Shown here: positions 45,779-55,575 of the stretch, one piece after another | How the letters are laid out: each line of letters starts with the position of its first letter | Position numbering within the stretch: the first letter of the stretch is position 1 | Origin: Capsaspora owczarzaki ATCC 30864 | Taxonomy: Eukaryota; Opisthokonta; Filasterea | DNA: 64,000 bases | Reading direction: 5' to 3' | Assembly: GCF_000151315.2 (NCBI RefSeq) | Contig: NW_011887296.1 | Span: 431,337-495,336, forward strand | Position numbers and translations under genes: made by a program | Notes under the pieces: model-generated | The model's database searches: none | What the model was told of the DNA's origin: nothing | The model's input: only the letters and a program-made list of their open reading frames with translations

Positions 45779-47047
45779 ATGCGCCGGTCTGTGTACGGAC
45801 CCACTGCCGCCGCGCCGTCGGATCGAGCGTCACTCTCGTCGCTTGAACGCGCTCTGTTGGAGCTGCGCGATGTCTGGCGTCGCGGGATTGACCGACGGCT
45901 GCTGAGCGAAGTGCTTCCGACACTGCTCATGTCTGGCTGCGGGCTGATGCTCTCCGGCGTGACCCTGAGCTTCCTCATGCAATCCAGCGAGGCGTTCAAG
46001 GCCGTGCCTGCGCTCGTCGTGCTGCTGCCCGTGCTGCTCGGGCTCAAGTGCTGCCTCGAGATGACCCTCGCGAGCCGACTCTCAACCGCCTTTCATACGC
46101 AGCTGCTCAGCGACGCCGGCCCGAAAGACCAGCGCCGCAGCGTCATCCGAGCCAATCTCGGCGTCGTCATCATCCAGGCCACCTGCGTTGCGCTGCTCGC
46201 GACGGCGTTCGCGGCTGGAATCACCTCGTTCGAGTCGGAGGAAGGATGGGTGTCCCTGCATCATCTGGTCGTGCTGCTCTCGTCCGCCGTGTTAACGTCG
46301 TGCATTGCGGCGCTGCTGCTGGGCATGTTCACAGCGTACGTTGTGATGGAAAGCAGTCGGCGCAACGTCGATCCAGACAACATTGCCGGTCCGCTGGTGA
46401 CGGGCATGGGCGACTTGCTCGCTGTCGTCCTGCTGGGCTTGACGAGCACAGTGTGCTTTTACTTTCCGGTGGCAACAACCATTCTCACGGCGCTTGCGAT
46501 TGCGATGATGCCATACTGCTTCCGCATGGCCTCGGCACATCGACCAACCTTTGTCGTCTTGAAAACGGGCTGGCCCCCGATTCTCGCCAACTTTGTCCTG
46601 AGTCTGATTGCAGGAATCTTCCTTGAAGGTGACGTCGACGAGCTCATGGGAGGCCTGGCCACCCTCGTCCCTGTCATCAACGGGACGGGCGGAAACATTG
46701 CTGGCATTTACGCGAGTCGCTTTGCCACGTCGTTGCACAAGGGCAAACGCGGCGGGCACGAAACCACCGGCTCGACACTGGCCCTCACCACTGTGCCTGC
46801 TCATCTCGCGTTTCTGTTGATTCTGCGTGTGTCTCCCGTCGATACCACGAGCGTGTCGTTGCCGATCGCCCTCGCCTACTTGCTGGCTGGTACCATCCAA
46901 GTCCTGGTGTTGCTGCGCCTCGGCAAGTACCTTGTGAAGCGTGCCTGGGCCCGAGATCTCGATCCTGACAACCATGTTGTTCCGTATCTTACGGCGCTGA
47001 GCGATCTGATCGGGACGACGTCCATTGTTTTGCTATCCAAGTTGTAG
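45779..47047 (+). CDS. SLC41/MgtE-type divalent cation (Mg2+) transporter
   Basis: Single exon, 422 residues from the ATG at 45779. It contains two related membrane units, each with the SLC41/MgtE signature near its acidic start: DPDNIAGPLVTGMGDLLAVV in the first and LDPDNHVVPYLTALSDLIGT in the second. About ten hydrophobic segments are seen (LPTLLMSGCGLMLSGVTLSF, VPALVVLLPVLLGLKC, and others), plus the ATLVPVINGTGGNIAG loop with conserved Asn/Gly. Animal SLC41A1-3 are about 510 residues. This is a compact version lacking long tails. Likely moves Mg2+ across the plasma or an internal membrane. The frame is open upstream to 45704 without an ATG, so a 5' extension by splicing is possible but not in phase with the best donor. 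Confidence 0.9.
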   Translation: MRRSVYGPTAAAPSDRASLSSLERALLELRDVWRRGIDRRLLSEVLPTLLMSGCGLMLSGVTLSFLMQSSEAFKAVPALVVLLPVLLGLKCCLEMTLASRLSTAFHTQLLSDAGPKDQRRSVIRANLGVVIIQATCVALLATAFAAGITSFESEEGWVSLHHLVVLLSSAVLTSCIAALLLGMFTAYVVMESSRRNVDPDNIAGPLVTGMGDLLAVVLLGLTSTVCFYFPVATTILTALAIAMMPYCFRMASAHRPTFVVLKTGWPPILANFVLSLIAGIFLEGDVDELMGGLATLVPVINGTGGNIAGIYASRFATSLHKGKRGGHETTGSTLALTTVPAHLAFLLILRVSPVDTTSVSLPIALAYLLAGTIQVLVLLRLGKYLVKRAWARDLDPDNHVVPYLTALSDLIGTTSIVLLSKL

Positions 47048-47331
47048 TTTGTGTTGTCGTTCTTGTTGTCGGTAGTCGTAGTAGTATTAGTAGTATTAGA
47101 AGTAGTAGTCCTCGTAGATCGAGCAGTTGAAGTGTAAGAGTCGTTGGAGCTGACTATTCCTTTGCTCTGTGCAATCTCCTTTTTTTTTTTTTTTTTTTTT
47201 TTTTGAAAGCCTTCATCTCCAGTTTCGCTTGCTTTATTTTTGACTTTTGTTTGGGTATCTCAGCTGTTTTGACTTGCTTCTTTTCTTTTCTTTTCTGAGC
47301 GTCTCAGTCATTTTCTCCCCACTCCAATACA

Positions 47332-47448
47332 ATGCGCATTGTCTCTGCCATCCGCCGGATTTGCGCCTCGTGCCAGCTTGTCGTCCGCAAGGGCCGCCGC
47401 TTTGTGATCTGCCCCGTCAACCCTCGCCACAAGCAGCGACAGGGGTGA
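47332..47448 (+). CDS. MRPL36: Ribosomal protein bL36 (mitochondrial large subunit)
   Basis: A 38-codon ORF, MRIVSAIRRICASCQLVVRK, continuing to a C-terminal NPRHKQRQG. This matches bacterial and organellar bL36 end to end (bacterial form 37-38 residues, ending KHKQRQG). The zinc ligands CX2C, C and H are in place (CASC, VIC, RH). The protein binds 23S-type rRNA near the L7/L12 side of the large subunit. The ORF was easily missed because of its size. In-frame TGA at 47296 lies upstream, but an acceptor-like CTCAG at 47303-47307 would allow an upstream exon carrying a mitochondrial presequence, which the 38-residue form lacks. GC-rich codons are like neighbouring genes, so it is nuclear and not a bacterial contaminant. 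Confidence 0.88.
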   Translation: MRIVSAIRRICASCQLVVRKGRRFVICPVNPRHKQRQG

Positions 47449-47488
47449 ACAGTCATCCTCAGTGAGCCGTGCCAATGGAGGTCCATAG

Positions 47489-47519
<31 letters not shown>

Positions 47520-48718
47520 TCATCGTCCTCCTCCTCCTCTTCCTCCTCCTCGTCTTCCTCAACCCACACCACTGATGCTGCATCCACCCTTGTTTCCAAA
47601 ACCCCTTCCTTCTTTCTCACTCGCGCTCTCATCACCTCGTTTCGGCTGCGTGTTCGTTTTCCCCCGTTCGCGTGCTCCGAAGTGGAGAGCAGTGGGAGAT
47701 GCACATGCTCCTATTTGCTTGCTTCTTGGCAATGGGATATGGGATATGGGATATGGGGGGTTGCTTTTGTATGTATGGGGTTTCCATTGGGGACTTTTTG
47801 AAATCATAATAATAATCATCAGAATGCTCGAACGGCTTTGTATGGCTTTGGACATTGAGATTGCTGCTTTGTATGGACTTCCATTGAGGCCTTTGGTTTC
47901 CACAAAGTTCCATCATAGGTTTTTGCTCGTTCGTTGACTTTTTCTTCTTCTTCTTCTTCGTCTTGTTTTATTTTGTATGATTTTGTACAATGATGCATTT
48001 GTCTGAGTCGCTGTGAGACACATAGGGAAGGACCTTTGGCTGCCATCTTCAGCAGTTCAGCATTGCTGAGTGAAACCAAACTGCACAGATCATGCACGAA
48101 ACCAGAATACCAATACAGACTGACAATCTCCTTGCCGATGATGGTCTTTTGCTTGTGATGAGCACTCACATTGATATCTGATGCATTTGTTGGGTTTTAG
48201 ACCTGTTTCGACCAATCCTTTGACCGATTCCATGGAATACCATCCCCCGCCTCGCTCTCTCAAGTCGATACCTTGCCAGCTGAAACGGGACAGATTTGTT
48301 GCACGATCTGCTGGTCTGGTTTTTCCATTGTTTGCTGGTTGGGTGCTTTGGTATCTGTGTCTGTGTGGTTTTGTGCGCGCTTTTCAAGCATTGTAGTTTA
48401 CCTGAAATGAATGAAGAAACAACAAAAGAGAGTGGGAAATCGTGATTCTATGTGACAACGCGACGAGTCAAGAAGGCACAACGAACGAGCAGGAAGTATC
48501 GAGTATGGTACAGGAAACAGTGAATGAATGCGCCTCAAAGCCCCGTTTGGAAGAGAGACGGCGCGGTTATAATATACATATTTGTGTTGCTTGGTTTGTG
48601 TATATGCGGGATGACTGTAGACCTCGCTGAGAGCCTTGAATTCTAAGAGAAAAGCCTGTCAAACCGGCACTGGCAGAGCTTCCAAAAAGCAAGCTCCAAA
48701 GGCCGTGCCGCGGGTGCT
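47449..48718. other. Long spacer with simple repeats, no supported gene
   Basis: 1,270 bp holding a CT dinucleotide run (about 47497-47519), a TCC/TCT-rich stretch to 47565, and three copies of GGGATAT near 47735-47755. No open frame on either strand resembles a known family, and no RNA gene was recognised. Confidence 0.55.
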
Positions 48719-48988
48719 TTAGTGCTGCTCCATTGCAACAGCGTTGGCAGAGATGGCAACGGCAGCAGCAGCAGCGTTCGCAGCAGCATTAGCAGCGGTG
48801 GCGGTGGTTGCTGGAGCGCCGTCCAATGGCTCCAGCAGGGTCATCGGGACTTGTGCGCGCACGACGGTGATTGTGATGCACGCGACAACGAATGCGCAGA
48901 GCTTGAAGAAGGTTGCGTTGTTGATGCGACGCACCTCGTCCTCGGTGCGCCACTCGCGGTAGATGCGACGGAAGTTTGGCAATGCCAT
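48719..48988 (-). CDS. Small single-pass membrane protein, unrecognised
   Basis: ATG-initiated ORF of 89 codons with no intron seen. The N-terminal half is basic and aromatic (ALPNFRRIYREWRTEDEVRR), then comes one hydrophobic segment (FKLCAFVVACITITVV, about residues 28-43), a short PMTLLEPLDG motif and an Ala-rich tail ending AMEQH. The organisation resembles small tail-anchored or inner-membrane mitochondrial proteins such as TOM and respiratory accessory subunits, but I cannot assign a family. The conserved-looking N-terminal half contrasts with the low-complexity tail, so only the first 55 residues may be functional. It could also be a chance ORF. Confidence 0.5.
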   Translation of the reverse strand: MALPNFRRIYREWRTEDEVRRINNATFFKLCAFVVACITITVVRAQVPMTLLEPLDGAPATTATAANAAANAAAAAVAISANAVAMEQH

Positions 48989-49502
48989 TTCGAACCGGAA
49001 AGACTACTAAGAAAGTCTGAGGATCAGTCTGCGAACGGCAAATCTAAGCAAGTTCAGGATCAAAGTAAAGTAAAGCCAAGTCGATGATGGCAACACCTCG
49101 AATCGCAGATTTGCTGAACGCTCAAAGTACTCCAAAGGAACCCAAAGAAAAAGCAAGAGTGTGATGGGTGGAACTTGATTTGGAAAGCAAAATCGGGTTC
49201 TGAGCAACTCGGCGTGAACACGTCCATCTTCTTAACTTTGTGTTTTGGTGACACATCCAACAACCCCTTCGTCCCAGGGTCGTGGCGACTTCGGGGTACT
49301 CAAGTTCAAAGCGCAATTCGGACGGCCGCGAGTTTTGACTGCCCGACTGCTGCCTCGTTGCTTCATAATTCACAGGACGAAACACATGCAACGACAATGC
49401 TGAACGCAGAGTGCGAGGTCACAGCTCACCCAAACTTGCTTTGAGCTTGTTTTTGATCTGCAGTTCTCAGTCCCACTTTTGCACAACAAACAAAAGGGGT
49501 GG
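48989..49502. other. Divergent spacer between small membrane protein and TauE/SafE gene
   Basis: 514 bp between opposite start codons. Balanced composition and free of long homopolymers. No exon or RNA gene recognised. Confidence 0.55.
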
Positions 49503-51338
49503 ATGCGATCGTCGTCCTCTGCTCTGACTTCCATGCTTAGGATGACGACGACGACGACGACAATGATGCTGATGAAGATGATAGTGCTGATGCTCTGTGT
49601 TGGATTGGCGACTTGCGCCTCGAGGGCTCGAGCGGAGCAATTCGGCGCAGCGGAGCATTCTGAGCAGCAGCATTTCGCAGCAGCACCGCGGTTTGCCGAG
49701 GCACCAGCAGAAGGAGCTCCAGCGGCGGCGAACAGCGTCCTGCTGCTGCGTGAACTGCGTCTGAAGGGCAACCCAAGCCCGTTGGAGCGGCGGATGGATG
49801 GCGGCCGGCTGAGCGACCAGGAGGACAGTGACCGGCAAATGCGAAAACGATCTACAACCCAACAACCAGCGCAGCCAGAGCGCGACCCCGACGCAGACGC
49901 AGCCGCAGACGCAGCCGCAGCCGATGTGGGTGCGCAGACAGGCAAAGCGTGGATGGCGCTTGCGTCTGGAAACGGAACTGCGCCAGAGGACGAGCGGACG
50001 ATTGCCGATCTGCCCGACTGGGCGGTCGTGCTGTGCATCGGCGTGTCGGCGTTTCTGTCGGGCGTCGCAATGGGCCTCACGAGCTTTGGCTCGGCCATTG
50101 TGTTCCATCTGTGCTGGCAGCTCTTCTTGCTGTTCTCTGGCATTGCGCACGACGACTTGAGCCAGCTGGTCGGGCTGCTCGCCATCATGGACTGGGGCAC
50201 CGTCCCGCCCTTGCTCTACATTTGCTGGAAGGACGTCGACGCCACCATCCTTGGGTATCTTGTCGTGCCCATGGCCGTGACCACTGCGCTTGGATCCTAC
50301 ATTCTCGTGACCACGCCTCCAGACATCCTCAAGCTCATTCTGGGCATCATTTTCATTGTGTTTGCGACTTGGCGCATTCTGCTCGAGGTGTTTCAATCTC
50401 CCCGCGGCATGGCCTGGCTCTCTCGCATGCACCTGGAAACAAGTACATTGCAACGGAGTCTTGCACGATGCTTGCTCGTGCTGTTCCCGCCACCGTCCTT
50501 GCTTACGGTTGCCGCGCCGGCCGACGAGTTTGGCCAGCACGAGATGGCCGTCGTTGTGCCCCTGGATGGCACTGCTGCCGTCGGTGAACCACCAGTTACA
50601 ACAAAGCAGCCTCAACTCGATGCACAAGATGACCAAGCACACCTCGTGTGCGCCACCCAGGACGAAATCGACGAGAAGGTTGACTCTATCCAAAGTCTCC
50701 AGCCATACGAATCCGACGAACAACTCGATGTGGAGCCCGGAGTGCAGACTGACTTGGACGAGCCGTCCGAGCCACCAGCAGCACGCCGTGCCAACAACAC
50801 CCGATGTGGCTGCTATCCGTACTGGCCCAGAACAAATCTGTCCACTGGACGCAAGATCTTCACGGCCATCGCGGGTGTTACAAGCGGCTTTTTGCGCGGT
50901 TTGTTTGGCGTTGGTGGGCCCCCACTCATGGTCTATGTTTCTCTGTCGGGACTGGATAAGAAACCCCTCCGTGCCACGGTGACTGCAACCTCGATGGTTA
51001 CCCTCCCCATCCTGACGGGATATCTTCTCATTTACGAAGGTCGGTTGAAATCGGACGAGTGGCCGCGATACTTGACGGCCGTCTGCTGCTCCTGTGTCGG
51101 CCTATTGATTGGCAACTTGCTGTTCAAAAAGTTCAACACCGCCACAGTGTTGCGCTTCATCCTCGTCCTTCTCGTTGTGGCTGCGATGACGATGATGAGC
51201 TTGCCGATGATTCCCACGATCGTCTTGCTTGGCCTGCTAGCAACAGGACTCGTGACGCTCTGGCTGCACAACAAATGGCGCCAACGACAGCGCGAGCGCG
51301 CGGAGGCTGAGATTTCATTCGAGTTGTTGAGAGATTGA
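49503..51338 (+). CDS. TauE/SafE-family membrane transporter (putative sulfite/organosulfonate exporter)
   Basis: Single exon, 611 residues. A signal-like segment (MKMIVLMLCVGLATC) precedes an Ala/Glu-rich luminal or extracellular stretch of about 120 residues. Then come two half-units of about four helices each, the TauE/SafE fold. The first half has GVAMGLTSFGSAIVFHLCW, and the second half the hallmark GFLRGLFGVGGPPLMVYVSL. The halves are separated by an acidic cytoplasmic loop of about 110 residues. The tail is short and basic (KWRQRQRERAEAE). Related proteins occur in bacteria, plants and protists, with roles in sulfite, taurine or sulfoacetate export, and in plants some are linked to protein trafficking. 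Substrate here is unknown. A start 10 or 13 codons later is possible, because the N-terminus is Met/Thr-rich. Confidence 0.88.
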   Translation: MRSSSSALTSMLRMTTTTTTMMLMKMIVLMLCVGLATCASRARAEQFGAAEHSEQQHFAAAPRFAEAPAEGAPAAANSVLLLRELRLKGNPSPLERRMDGGRLSDQEDSDRQMRKRSTTQQPAQPERDPDADAAADAAAADVGAQTGKAWMALASGNGTAPEDERTIADLPDWAVVLCIGVSAFLSGVAMGLTSFGSAIVFHLCWQLFLLFSGIAHDDLSQLVGLLAIMDWGTVPPLLYICWKDVDATILGYLVVPMAVTTALGSYILVTTPPDILKLILGIIFIVFATWRILLEVFQSPRGMAWLSRMHLETSTLQRSLARCLLVLFPPPSLLTVAAPADEFGQHEMAVVVPLDGTAAVGEPPVTTKQPQLDAQDDQAHLVCATQDEIDEKVDSIQSLQPYESDEQLDVEPGVQTDLDEPSEPPAARRANNTRCGCYPYWPRTNLSTGRKIFTAIAGVTSGFLRGLFGVGGPPLMVYVSLSGLDKKPLRATVTATSMVTLPILTGYLLIYEGRLKSDEWPRYLTAVCCSCVGLLIGNLLFKKFNTATVLRFILVLLVVAAMTMMSLPMIPTIVLLGLLATGLVTLWLHNKWRQRQRERAEAEISFELLRD

Positions 51339-51389
51339 TGTACCGTAGCGCGTGCTTTTTTTTGTAAGACCAATAACACAATGTATTCT

Positions 51390-51395
51390 AATAAA
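51390..51395 (+). promoter_or_regulatory. Polyadenylation signal (AATAAA) of the TauE/SafE gene
   Basis: AATAAA 52 bp after the TauE/SafE stop, the expected distance. The stop of the opposite-strand DPF gene is at 51421, so cleavage would occur at or inside the end of that convergent gene. Confidence 0.55.
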
Positions 51396-51420
51396 ACAAA
51401 ATGCGCTAGTACGAGTACGA

Positions 51421-53574
51421 CTACTTTTGGCAGTACCGACATGCTTGAGTGTCACCTGCTGAACAAAACGAACAGACCACCGCAAAACAGACAAACGAAA
51501 AAAAAAAAAAATGATAGGAGAGGGCAGTGACTAGGTGAGCTCCAGGGCAAGTCACGAATGCTGAACAATCAACAAAAGAAAACGGCTGCACGCGATGCTG
51601 TACCATTTCGTCGACAAGCAGCGTGAGCGGTGCGATCGCACTTGTCGCAGACAACGCTCGGATGATGCTCAATTGCAGTGCCGCAAACCTCACACGTTTT
51701 GCAATGCAAACACTCCCACGGGTAGGATGATGCCTCGGCAACGGCAGTGACTGCCACGTAGGCACAAGCAGGGTGATCTGAGTTTTGAAACGCAAAGACT
51801 GGTGAGCACCACATCCCGCTCAACCCACAAACAGCATCGTTTTTCAGGACCATACAGCAAAGGGAGCAACTCGAACAGCATAGCGGCTTTGTTTCCGAGT
51901 CAAATCCACGCAAGCACGTCGCGCAGGCGATTTGCACGTCGTCCTTGTTCCGTGGCTTGGCTGTGAAGCATCTGAGGGCAGTCACTATGGCTTGATCAGT
52001 TGGGCCATGGTCCCAGTGAGCGTAGTGGTGCTGCAATCCGTTTGGATTCTTGTAGAGCTTTCCACAAACTGCAGCGCGAGCGATGGAATAGGAGCAACAG
52101 CAACAACGGAAACATCCAAAAAGTCATTCCAACATGCGCTCGCACAAACGCCACCACCCACCCCATCTATCAAACGAGCTTTCAAGTCACCTTTGCAACA
52201 GTATGGCCGCTCGCGTTGTAGAGGCGACATGTGGCTCAGCTCACGATCAGTGGGTCTGCGAAGCGGAAGTGCGCACAACAATCGAATCAACTCTTGCGAT
52301 TCGGCTCCAGTCCATGAAGGGTCGTAAGGCGTTTGCTCAGCACCTGCGTGTGATAACGTCATGTAACGAAGCGTGTGCGCTGTTCCAACCAGGGAAGCCA
52401 GCTGCATGCGTTGCTGTAGGGTGATTGGAATCTTGTTGGCAAAATCTAGCGGGTGTTGGTGATGGTGTGTGGTGTTGATGGATGTATCGGTGCCCAAAAT
52501 GTGGCCAGACTCTTGCACGATGACTGAGGGAAGCTCGATGCGGTGCAGATCGGCACGTTGGTTTCCGCTACTGCTGCTGATGCTGGTGGACGCGGATCCC
52601 TCAGAAGAATCGCTTGGACTCTGTTTGACGTCGGCCTCTTTCGATGCCGGTGGTTTGACTGGGGGAAGTATGTGAGCGGGAGGTCGTGTTGCCAGCAAGA
52701 GGGGCTCGGAGCTCGCATGTGCTCGTGAGGCACGTCGCTTGGCCTGGAGGCGACGGCGCGCTTCGACGTCCGACACGCCGCTTCCGCACGTCACCCTCCA
52801 TCGCCCATCAAAAACGGCAGGGCCGTGTAGGGATGGCGGAGGCTCTGTCGTGACGCTCCACCCGTGTCGTCGGTGTCCATAAAAGATCGAGCCTGTCTGA
52901 ACATCTGAGAGCGGCCATCGCATCCCGGCTGCGTGGGCCAAGTGGCGGTTCCACGTCGCCAGCGACTCGATAGCGTTCGCAAACTCGCGATTCGAGCTCC
53001 ACGAGTGGCTTGCTGGCTCCCGCGGAGTCGTCTGTGTTGGCCGTCCAGCAGTCGCGGTGGCGGCAGGAGGCGGCGGTAATGGCTGGTCGATGAGACTGGC
53101 GGCAACTTGATCTGGTGCACGGCCTTCCGGTGGTGGGCACGACGCGTCCGATGGAGTGCTCTTGTCCATTGCAGTCGTCGTAGCACTCGTCGCAGCAGTC
53201 GTTGCATCAGTCTCGTCCACGCTACCACTGCCGCTGCCTTTGCTTTCGGCTGCGAATGCTAATCGTGCGTCAGTCGGCGGCGGCATGCTGCTCGCTGCAG
53301 TCGCTCCACTGGCCTCAATGTACGGCGTCCTCTTGGCGTGGCTTTCGTCTGAGCGTTGGCCATGAGCACTGCTTGAACCCGCGTCGCCATCGTCGTCCGC
53401 GGATGGCTGGTGCCGCTTGACAGCAGGAGCCGCGACGATCACCACCGCGTCCGTCCCCATCGCCGCAGCACCGCCGGCGTCCAGACCAGCGGCAGCACTC
53501 CCGTGATTCAATGCTGTTGCTGCAGCACTATCGTCGTCGGGCAGCGGTCGCTTGAGCCGAATGTCGCCGTCCAT
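51421..53574 (-). CDS. d4/DPF (BAF45)-type chromatin reader: Requiem_N, C2H2 finger, double PHD
   Basis: Four exons: 52191-53574, 51856-52068, 51604-51777 and 51421-51455 (11 codons). They join in frame to 601 residues. After a Ser/Ala-rich, Pro-rich start there is a Requiem_N-like block (NREFANAIESLATWN, MRWPLSDVQTGSIFY, GRWRVTCGSG). At about 457-482 lies the d4 C2H2 finger, YCCKVCGKLYKNPNGLQHHY, rebuilt exactly across intron 1. Two tandem PHD fingers fill the C-terminus: PHD1 (CATCLRGF, CCSSCSLCYHPACAYV, YPWECLHC) and PHD2 (CKTCEVCG, VVCDKCDRTAHAAC, ACRYCQK). Animal DPF1-3 and PHF10 are SWI/SNF (BAF/PBAF) subunits whose double PHD reads acylated H3 tails, so this is probably a SWI/SNF subunit. 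PHD2 lacks the usual Trp before its last Cys pair. It converges on the TauE gene with 82 bp between stops. Confidence 0.92.
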
Positions 53575-54083
53575 TGGGTTTTGCTGAGTTGGCAACCAAA
53601 GGAAAAAAAAAAAATGAACAATGGAAAAAAAAAAAAGGCGCCAAAATCAAACAATTCAAGTCAAAAGCCGGGGTTGTGTTCTGAGGATCATAGAATTCAG
53701 TGGTGTCCTCAGACAGCGAGAGTGTTATGGCATGAAACAGCCGAGTGGAGGAGATTGGCTGCAACGAGAGAACGGCGAGGAAAGCGCTTCAATTTGCGGA
53801 TTCCGAGTCGAACGCTTGTGCTGCACCTCCAACAGTACATGTACAGTAAATTTCTAGTGGAAGCAGGTGCATTCATGATGCATGTCGTGTGCATTTCTAC
53901 GCAATGCCAGGTTTCAGTACAGCACAAGGAGGTTTCCATTGAGCCTCAGTTTGACTTTTGCTCAATTTCTCGTTTCCACCACCGTTTCTCAGATCAGATC
54001 AGTCCATTAGTCTTTTTTTTTTGTCTTTTTTTCCCCTTTTTATTAGTTTTCTCGTCGTTGTTTGTGCTCAGCAACTCTTAGCC
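53575..54083. other. Divergent promoter region between DPF and SmE genes
   Basis: 509 bp between opposite start codons, with short A runs near 53600-53635 and T-rich sequence before the SmE ATG. No exon seen. Confidence 0.6.
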
Positions 54084-55265
54084 ATGTCGGGTCGCGTTCA
54101 GAAAGTGATGGTCCTGCCCATCGTAAGTCGCGAATCCGCTGTTTCTGGATTGCGCGCGTGCCAAGTGCTGCGTTTTGAGGTTGGAGAGCTGAAGGGACGA
54201 GCGCGAACAGGAGGAGGGTTGAGCGAGACACAGAGAGCGAGAGCGAGTGAGTACAATGCAGAGATCGCAGAGCAGACGATCGAAGGCGCAACGTCCGCGA
54301 GTGGCACACACGAGCGAGGTCCCTCGTTTGTTGGCTTTCACTGGGCAACACCAAGTGGGGGTGGGGCAATACGGTTGGAAACGACGAAGCAAGTTGATCC
54401 AGGTGAAGGCTGTCTTCTGAAGAGAGAGCAAGCGAGGGAGAGAGAGAGAGAGAGGGATCAATGGAAGCTCACTCACTCACTCTGGTGCCTCACTCTCAAT
54501 GTATGACACGGCAATCTGATGTTTTGCTTCGAGAGCGAGGAGAGACAGAGACAGAGACAGAGACAGAGACAGAGACAGAGACAGAGTGAGCGAGACAGAC
54601 GATGAAGCACTGCCAATGGGATCCACACTCAATCTCCATTCACATCCACTCTCACTCTCACTTTACTGCTTGTCTGCGTGCTGGTCAACTCACACTCTTG
54701 TTGGGCCGTATTGCTGTTGTTGCTGTTGCTGCATGCTACTGTCTCCAAAACAGAACTTGATCTTCAAGTACTTGCAAACGGTACGTGCTTTGCTTTTCGG
54801 AGGTTCCTCATGGCGATGTTGCTCTGAACCAAATGGCTTGCGATACTCACTCGGACATCATGTCGTTGATGTTGGAATCTACGAGTAGAAAACCCGTGTG
54901 CAGATCTGGCTGTATGAGCAAGCTTCGATGCGCGTCGAGGGTGTCATTGTGGTAAAAGCTGAATCTTACTCTGTCGGAGCTGAACACAACGACAAAGCCT
55001 CATTCGCTCTCTTTCTCGCTTGTAGGGCTTTGACGAGTACATGAATCTTGTGCTGGATGATGCCGAGGAGCTGAACGCCAAGTCACAAACGCGCAAGAAC
55101 GTTGGTACGCTGTCGAACGAACGATTGACCCCCTTTTCTTTCTCCCCCCTTTCCACAAAGTCTCACGTGTCTGGTATTGTTCCCCCAATTTTGGAATCTC
55201 TCTGTACAGGGCGGATCTTGTTGAAAGGCGATAACATCACCTTGATAATGGGCGTGAGCGCGTAA
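54084..55265 (+). CDS. SNRPE: Small nuclear ribonucleoprotein E (SmE)
   Basis: Core spliceosomal Sm protein that joins the F and G subunits in the heptameric ring on U1, U2, U4 and U5 snRNAs. Five small exons: 54084-54122, 54754-54780 (9 codons), 54889-54951, 55026-55104 and 55210-55265. They give 87 residues (human 92). The product reads like animal SmE throughout: VQKVMVLPI, NLIFKYLQT, TRVQIWLYEQASMRVEG (Sm1), GFDEYMNLVLDDAEE, GRILLKGDNITLIMGVSA (Sm2). All junctions are in phase. The high intron count for so short a gene contrasts with the intronless genes nearby. Confidence 0.97.
54541..54586 (+). repeat. GAGACA hexamer microsatellite in SmE intron 1
   Basis: About seven tandem copies of GAGACA, within the purine-rich first intron of SmE, which also has GAGA runs at 54424-54455. 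Confidence 0.9.
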
Positions 55266-55575
55266 AAAGTTTCGCGCACCAGTTACAAACAAATCAACCC
55301 TTCCCTTTGCGTGTTCGTTGTCGTTGTCGTAGTTGAGTCTCAAATGCTTGTGATCGTTGCATCTCATTCGGTGTGATGGAACAACTGGATCGTCGTTGTC
55401 GTTGTTTCCATTGTCTTTCTGCATTGATCGCTGCAGTTCGTTGTAATTTTGATAAAAAACGTACCAAAAAACAAAGTACTCAAGCTGCACGGAATAGAAC
55501 GATCTGAAATAACAGAAACATACAATGCGGTCCAGTCTTTATTTTTTATTTTATTTCACTTGCCCTCATTCAGCG
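55266..55575 (+). other. Spacer between SmE and AP-4 beta
   Basis: 310 bp containing the SmE 3' UTR and AP-4 beta promoter. The last 40 bases are T-rich and end in an acceptor-like CATTCAG just before the ATG, so the start codon could sit in a second exon of the transcript. Confidence 0.5.

Noticed and set aside
47735-47760. GGGATAT triple repeat as a telomere-like element
   Set aside because: Only three copies, interior to a gene-bearing region, and not a known telomere unit.
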